Assembly: GCA_019055375.1 (NCBI GenBank)
Contig: JAHQIW010000235.1
Span: 1-64,000, forward strand
Origin: Parelaphostrongylus tenuis
Taxonomy: Eukaryota > Nematoda > Chromadorea > Rhabditida > Metastrongylidae
Length of the DNA stretch: 64,000 nucleotides
Reading direction: 5' to 3'
Within the stretch, counting starts at the first letter, position 1. Each line of letters opens with the position of its first letter. The notes beneath the pieces were generated by a model, which saw only the letters and a list, made by a program, of their open reading frames with translations, ran no database searches and was not told the DNA's origin. Shown here one piece after another: positions 60,300 through 64,000 of the stretch. A program made the translations under genes and the position numbers.

Positions 60300-60840
60300 A
60301 TACCATGTTTTGGGCCACTAAGGTGCAGGTGCTATACAGGGACCTCTTTCGTCCTATCAAGACTCATCACTAGCACCGTCCTGGCTCACTAATCCCTTAA
60401 GGATGTACTCCTTTATAAAGGAATCGTCAAAAGCAATTAGTCACGAAAGTCAGGTGATGGAATTGCCTGACTATTCAATGACTAGCAGAAGAGCTTATGG
60501 CCTTCGTGTTTCGTCTACTGGAATTCATCAGTAGTACCGTCGTTGGTTTAGCCGATCCCTTGAGGCTACACTCCTCTATGAAGGAAAAAAGCGGTCGAAT
60601 GGAGAGGTATGATTCTTTTTTAAGCACAAGCTCGATTGTAGTTTACTACAATGTCAGATATTTCTATCATCTCGCTTGCGGTAATTACTGCTTGGCGTCG
60701 ATCCCTTCATAAAGGAGTATAGCCTCAAGTGATCGGCTGAACCGAGGACGATGCTACTGACGAGTTCCGGAAAGACGAAACAGGCGCCAGTGTAGCACGT
60801 AGACCTTAGTGGCTCAAATCATGATTGATAGCTATCAGAT
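60300..60840. mobile_element. Hairpin MITE
   Basis: The ends mirror each other: gggccactaaggtgcaggtg...cctctttcgtc at the left and gacgaaacaggcgcc...cctTAGTGGCTCAAA at the right; inner stretches gccgatcccttgaggctaca and tatagcctcaagtgatcggc also pair. No coding potential. Confidence 0.75.
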
Positions 60841-60951
60841 CATTCTTTGAGTTAAGGTCTATACAAAGGCGGTAGAATGAAAAAAAATAATATGTGAGAT
60901 GTATACTATCATATGAATGCAGTTTTGTTACAAATACGACAGAGTGTTATA

Positions 60952-61010
60952 TTAAGTCTTTCCATAAGTTTTGACACTAAAGCAATAAGCACCAAATCTA
61001 TCAGTCAGGA
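60952..61010 (+). repeat. Solo mariner terminal repeat
   Basis: TTAAGTCTTTCCATAAGTT preceded by TA matches the ends of the mariners at 42855 and 46103; no partner end is seen nearby. Confidence 0.65.
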
Positions 61011-61029
61011 AGTATCTGAAGCTGCAAAA

Positions 61030-61460
61030 TTTCGGTATGGTTTCAAAATGCGCATTTTCTTGCAAACATTTTAGTATACAACTTTCCTATATTTGCTTCA
61101 AAATGGAGCTGCCTTGGGAACAAAACGCTTACCGCTCATGCGCGTATAGTACGAAGGGTGAAAATACTAGTGAAGCGGTGAGCAAGATTATGAGATTGAG
61201 GACGATGATGCAATTACAGAAAGGTCGGATAGGAAGTGGTTTGCGAAGCAGAGAGAATAGTTCGAAGGATTAGTGGCGCTCGGAGCGCCTACATGATATT
61301 ACATTAATCTTGCGCGCGCCGCCCCCATTCGCACATGATTAGCAAGCGAATTTTGTTCTCACGACAGCTCTATATTGAAGCAGAATAGGCAAGTTGTACA
61401 AGGAAATAATTGTAAGAAAACGCGTAATTGAACCATACGAAAATCATGCCATCTTAGTCC
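61030..61460 (+). repeat. Palindromic MITE, family P
   Basis: Same ends and centre as 25225-25720 (aaaatggagctgcc..., cgacagctctatattgaag, aaaatcatgcc). Confidence 0.7.
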
Positions 61461-61719
61461 ACACAAAGTGGTCAACATCCAGTGGAATCTAGTAGAAGAA
61501 TTCGTTGAAATGCAAAACCGCTACAAAAAATAAGGGATGATTTTCGGAGATATTGTCTTCTTCAAACGTAAAAGAACACTAATTCGCAATACACTCAGCC
61601 AAACACTTTCACAACCCAAGCAGAATTACGCGTGTAAGTGATAAACAGATTTTGGTCCTCGTGGGAAACAGCTTTTTACAGCAAAGAATTAGCATGAGAT
61701 ATTGTCCTTGGCAGTTCGT

Positions 61720-61990
61720 AATTGCGATATACTCTTCTCCTTTCATTGTTGGGTCTTTGGTATATATCTGAAAGCTCCACAAGTTTTTCAAGCGCACATT
61801 TTGGATTCGTGTGCGACGACATTGATGCTCACATCGAAATCTTTTCCATTATGCTTTTGCTCCTTATGCGTCCCTAGTGGAGTAGTTCGTCTGGCTTTGA
61901 ATTTTCAAACTAAATAATCTTTTATATGGTCGCGAAGTAGTGTACGTGTCTCGTCAATGTATTCGGTCCCGCATGGTAGACAACAGATTA
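61720..61990 (-). pseudogene. Penelope-like C-terminal fragment
   Basis: Minus strand resembles 47260-47470 (tagggacgcataagg, gcgcttgaaaaacttgtgg); decayed by stops. Confidence 0.55.
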
Positions 61991-62519
61991 ACTATTACCG
62001 TAGGAGGTTTCATACCATCGACCTATCGGTGGTGCACATTATCCAGTTTTTTATCTTTCAAATGACTGTTTCCAAAAACCTCGTTGTAGAACTTTGACAT
62101 ATTTTGAAGGAATGTTTTAAGCCTTTTCATGGTTTAGTAGGTCGGTGGCTTAAGCGCGAATCAGTGATCTCGTCAGCCTCCACAAATTCACAAGTCCCAC
62201 CACCAACCCATACCTCAAGAAAGAAAGGGTGACACAACCATGTTAGGACCAGACAAACATGAAATGTTGTCTGAGCAATTATTCAGCGATGATCCACGGT
62301 TGTTATCAATCATATAAACACTGTTGTTTAATCGATTACTTTGAAAATCTCGTTATAACTCGGATGTCACCGCCAAAATTTACGTAAGCCACTGCGATAC
62401 CAAACCTCAAAAAGACTCAAAATAGGCCTCAAAATACAGAGTGCTGAAAAAATTCCGTCATTTTTTCAAATATTTCAACATCAGAAAGTGCTGCATAAAC
62501 AAATGAACTGATTCAATCA

Positions 62520-63610
62520 AAGAGATAAATGCGTTTATTAGGCCAACGACTATAACAATAAATATAAAAGTATACAAGAATTTGTCATAAATTTCTTCAT
62601 TTACCTTAACAGATTCGCAAAGTCGTTTGCAAAGTTCTCAACGATGTTCGCACACGTTACCACCGTAATTTTGCCCTACTGTGCGTGTGAACGGCTCTTC
62701 AAGCACGTCTACGGTTCTGTAGCGAACAGTCGAGAACTTTTTCCCTTATATAGGCTACATGAAATAATAAATTGAATTAGATTAAACGACAATGACGGCA
62801 AAAAGTCCTTGAATAAAAATTCTTTAAACACCTTTCGACAGATGACAATTGTTCAGCGCGCTGGATAAGAAGGAGCTCAGTACTAGTGAAGCGTAATACG
62901 TCGGCGCCAAAGTACCGAGTACTCCAAGGTTCCAATATGATCAGCAAAACTTGCTGCTGATTGTCGGCAATTTGATTTTGACATTTCTGTTGATTAAGAT
63001 CAATGGCGTCCTGGCGGTGGAGCAAATGCCGTCCCAGATCATTGAAGCCGGGAAATGTCTCCGTTCCTTTTGCTACGGCGAACTTCTCCCGATCGTTCTT
63101 GAAAACTTTACGTCGATTTTGGAGATTGTGAAATGGTTCGTTTGCCAATATCTTCTCAGCCGTAAAGGGCACCTTGTACAAGCAAGCACTAGTTATTGAA
63201 CAAATCGTTCTGCAAGCCTTGAAAGTCACTCTTCCTACTTTTATTCGTCCGGAAAGTGAAAGAAGAGGTCTTGTAGGATGCTCAGTTTGGATCACAATCA
63301 CAATATTTCAGACACTCCAGTCCTTGATCCCGAGCATACCAAGCCCATTTGTACATTGAACGATCCGAATTCCGCTCAATTGGGCAAAGGATCTTCTAAA
63401 TGTTCTCTTGGATTTCCGAGGTAGACGAGGTGGTTCGCCGACGTTTTCTAAAACGGGCCTTAATCCCTCCAGCCTCTTTGGAACCTTTCACGCCTATATA
63501 AGCACGTGGTGGTTTGAACTTAGCCTATTTTAAAAAATGTCAGCCGTTTTCGTTCCCGCTTCGTGCAATCAGGAAGCGATACGCCCATTTTTACGATCCA
63601 TAACTTGAGC
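62520..63610 (-). pseudogene. Tc1-like transposase, frameshifted
   Basis: Minus strand begins near 63602 (VMDRKNGRIAS), shows an HTH part (HEAGTKTADIF, KVPKRLEGLRPVLENVG), then the 174-codon frame 63301-62777 with KILANEPFHNLQNRRKVFKN and DLGRHLLHRQDAIDLNQ, and a C-terminus about 62690-62600. Equivalent in layout to 48560-49660. No intact catalytic core. Confidence 0.7.
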
Positions 63611-63635
63611 ACATCTGAAAGTAGGCAAATATATA

Positions 63636-64000
63636 AATGATTCAAAGCTAAGATTGAACGAGAAGTTCAACAAAATTATCAGAATTGATTAAAAAAATAT
63701 AAGTCCTTTTCTTAGCAACCTGTATATCGAAGACTACAAGGAGTTCTCTAAAAACAGGCAATTGAACCGTAATGTCTGTACAAATAATGACATCCGCCGA
63801 ACATCAACTGAACAATGGTTCAGAAAACATTTCACTTTGTTCAATAGCATGCTGTATTTCCCGTTCGCTACTATAAGTACGAGTGACTGGTGGAGCTTGT
63901 GACCCGGATGAGGCGGAAGAGAGCGTCGAGACGTACGTAAGCCACTAACATACCAAGCCACGAAAAAACTCAGCATAATAATTAGAATCATAATAAATCG
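63636..64000 (+). repeat. Third copy of the palindrome-arm end
   Basis: Matches 41177-41550 (tgattcaaagctaagattgaac, gaaccgtaatgtctgtacaa, tcccgttcgctactataagt), cut by the window end. It adjoins a Tc1-like copy, as both arms of the palindrome do. Confidence 0.75.

Noticed and set aside
62777..63301. 174-codon minus-strand frame as a gene
   Set aside because: It is the middle of the Tc1-like pseudogene 62520-63610, flanked by transposase pieces in other frames.

Overview
The window looks like the genome of a clade V nematode, possibly a hookworm or other strongylid. It is AT-rich, with small spliced exons (AG|GTAAGT-like donors, TTTCAG/TTTTAG acceptors), high-copy tRNA-derived repeats, and decayed mariner, Tc1-like, Penelope-like and RTE-like copies of kinds I associate with such genomes. 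Most open reading frames in it are chance or repeat-derived. The assignment rests on these features only; no database search was run.

There is one confidently identified gene. A CNNM-family (cyclin M / ancient conserved domain protein) metal transporter lies on the + strand from about 31913 to 59991. I reconstructed more than 20 exons from reading frame, splice signals and homology order: signal peptide and extracellular domain (31913-33016), four-helix DUF21 membrane domain (33141-36658), acidic linker helices and CBS pair (37622-55322), a CNBH-like domain (55390-about 55921) and a conserved tail (about 58115-59991). Exons 1 to 17 join in phase. Junctions inside the CNBH region and just before the tail are not resolved.

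Between the exons for the first and second parts of CBS1 is a 15.6-kb intron (38611-54249) packed with transposon debris. It holds a decayed mariner (39560-40130), a 7.4-kb palindrome (41177-48543) whose arms each carry a Penelope-like GIY-YIG fragment and a mirrored, internally deleted mariner, a nearly complete but broken Tc1-like copy (48560-49660), microsatellites, tRNA-derived repeats and a Penelope-like 3' end with 272-bp direct repeats (52491-53212).

The left third (1-21200) is dominated by inverted duplications: arms of about 3.8 kb (30-3815 and 17325-21195) enclose a second inverted pair (about 11130-12900 and 15240-17010) plus a decayed mariner (7060-8065). No cellular gene is recognised there. 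From 21600 to 31000 lie one convincing minus-strand Arg/Ser-rich terminal exon (21645-21793), tRNA-like SINEs, a tandem repeat block (22180-23460), an inverted tRNA-like pair (29640-30060) and AT microsatellites. Beyond the CNNM gene, 60000-64000 holds a hairpin MITE, a solo mariner end, another palindromic MITE, a third Penelope/Tc1-like composite and nothing cellular that I can see.

I found no rRNA, no functional tRNA and no CRISPR array.
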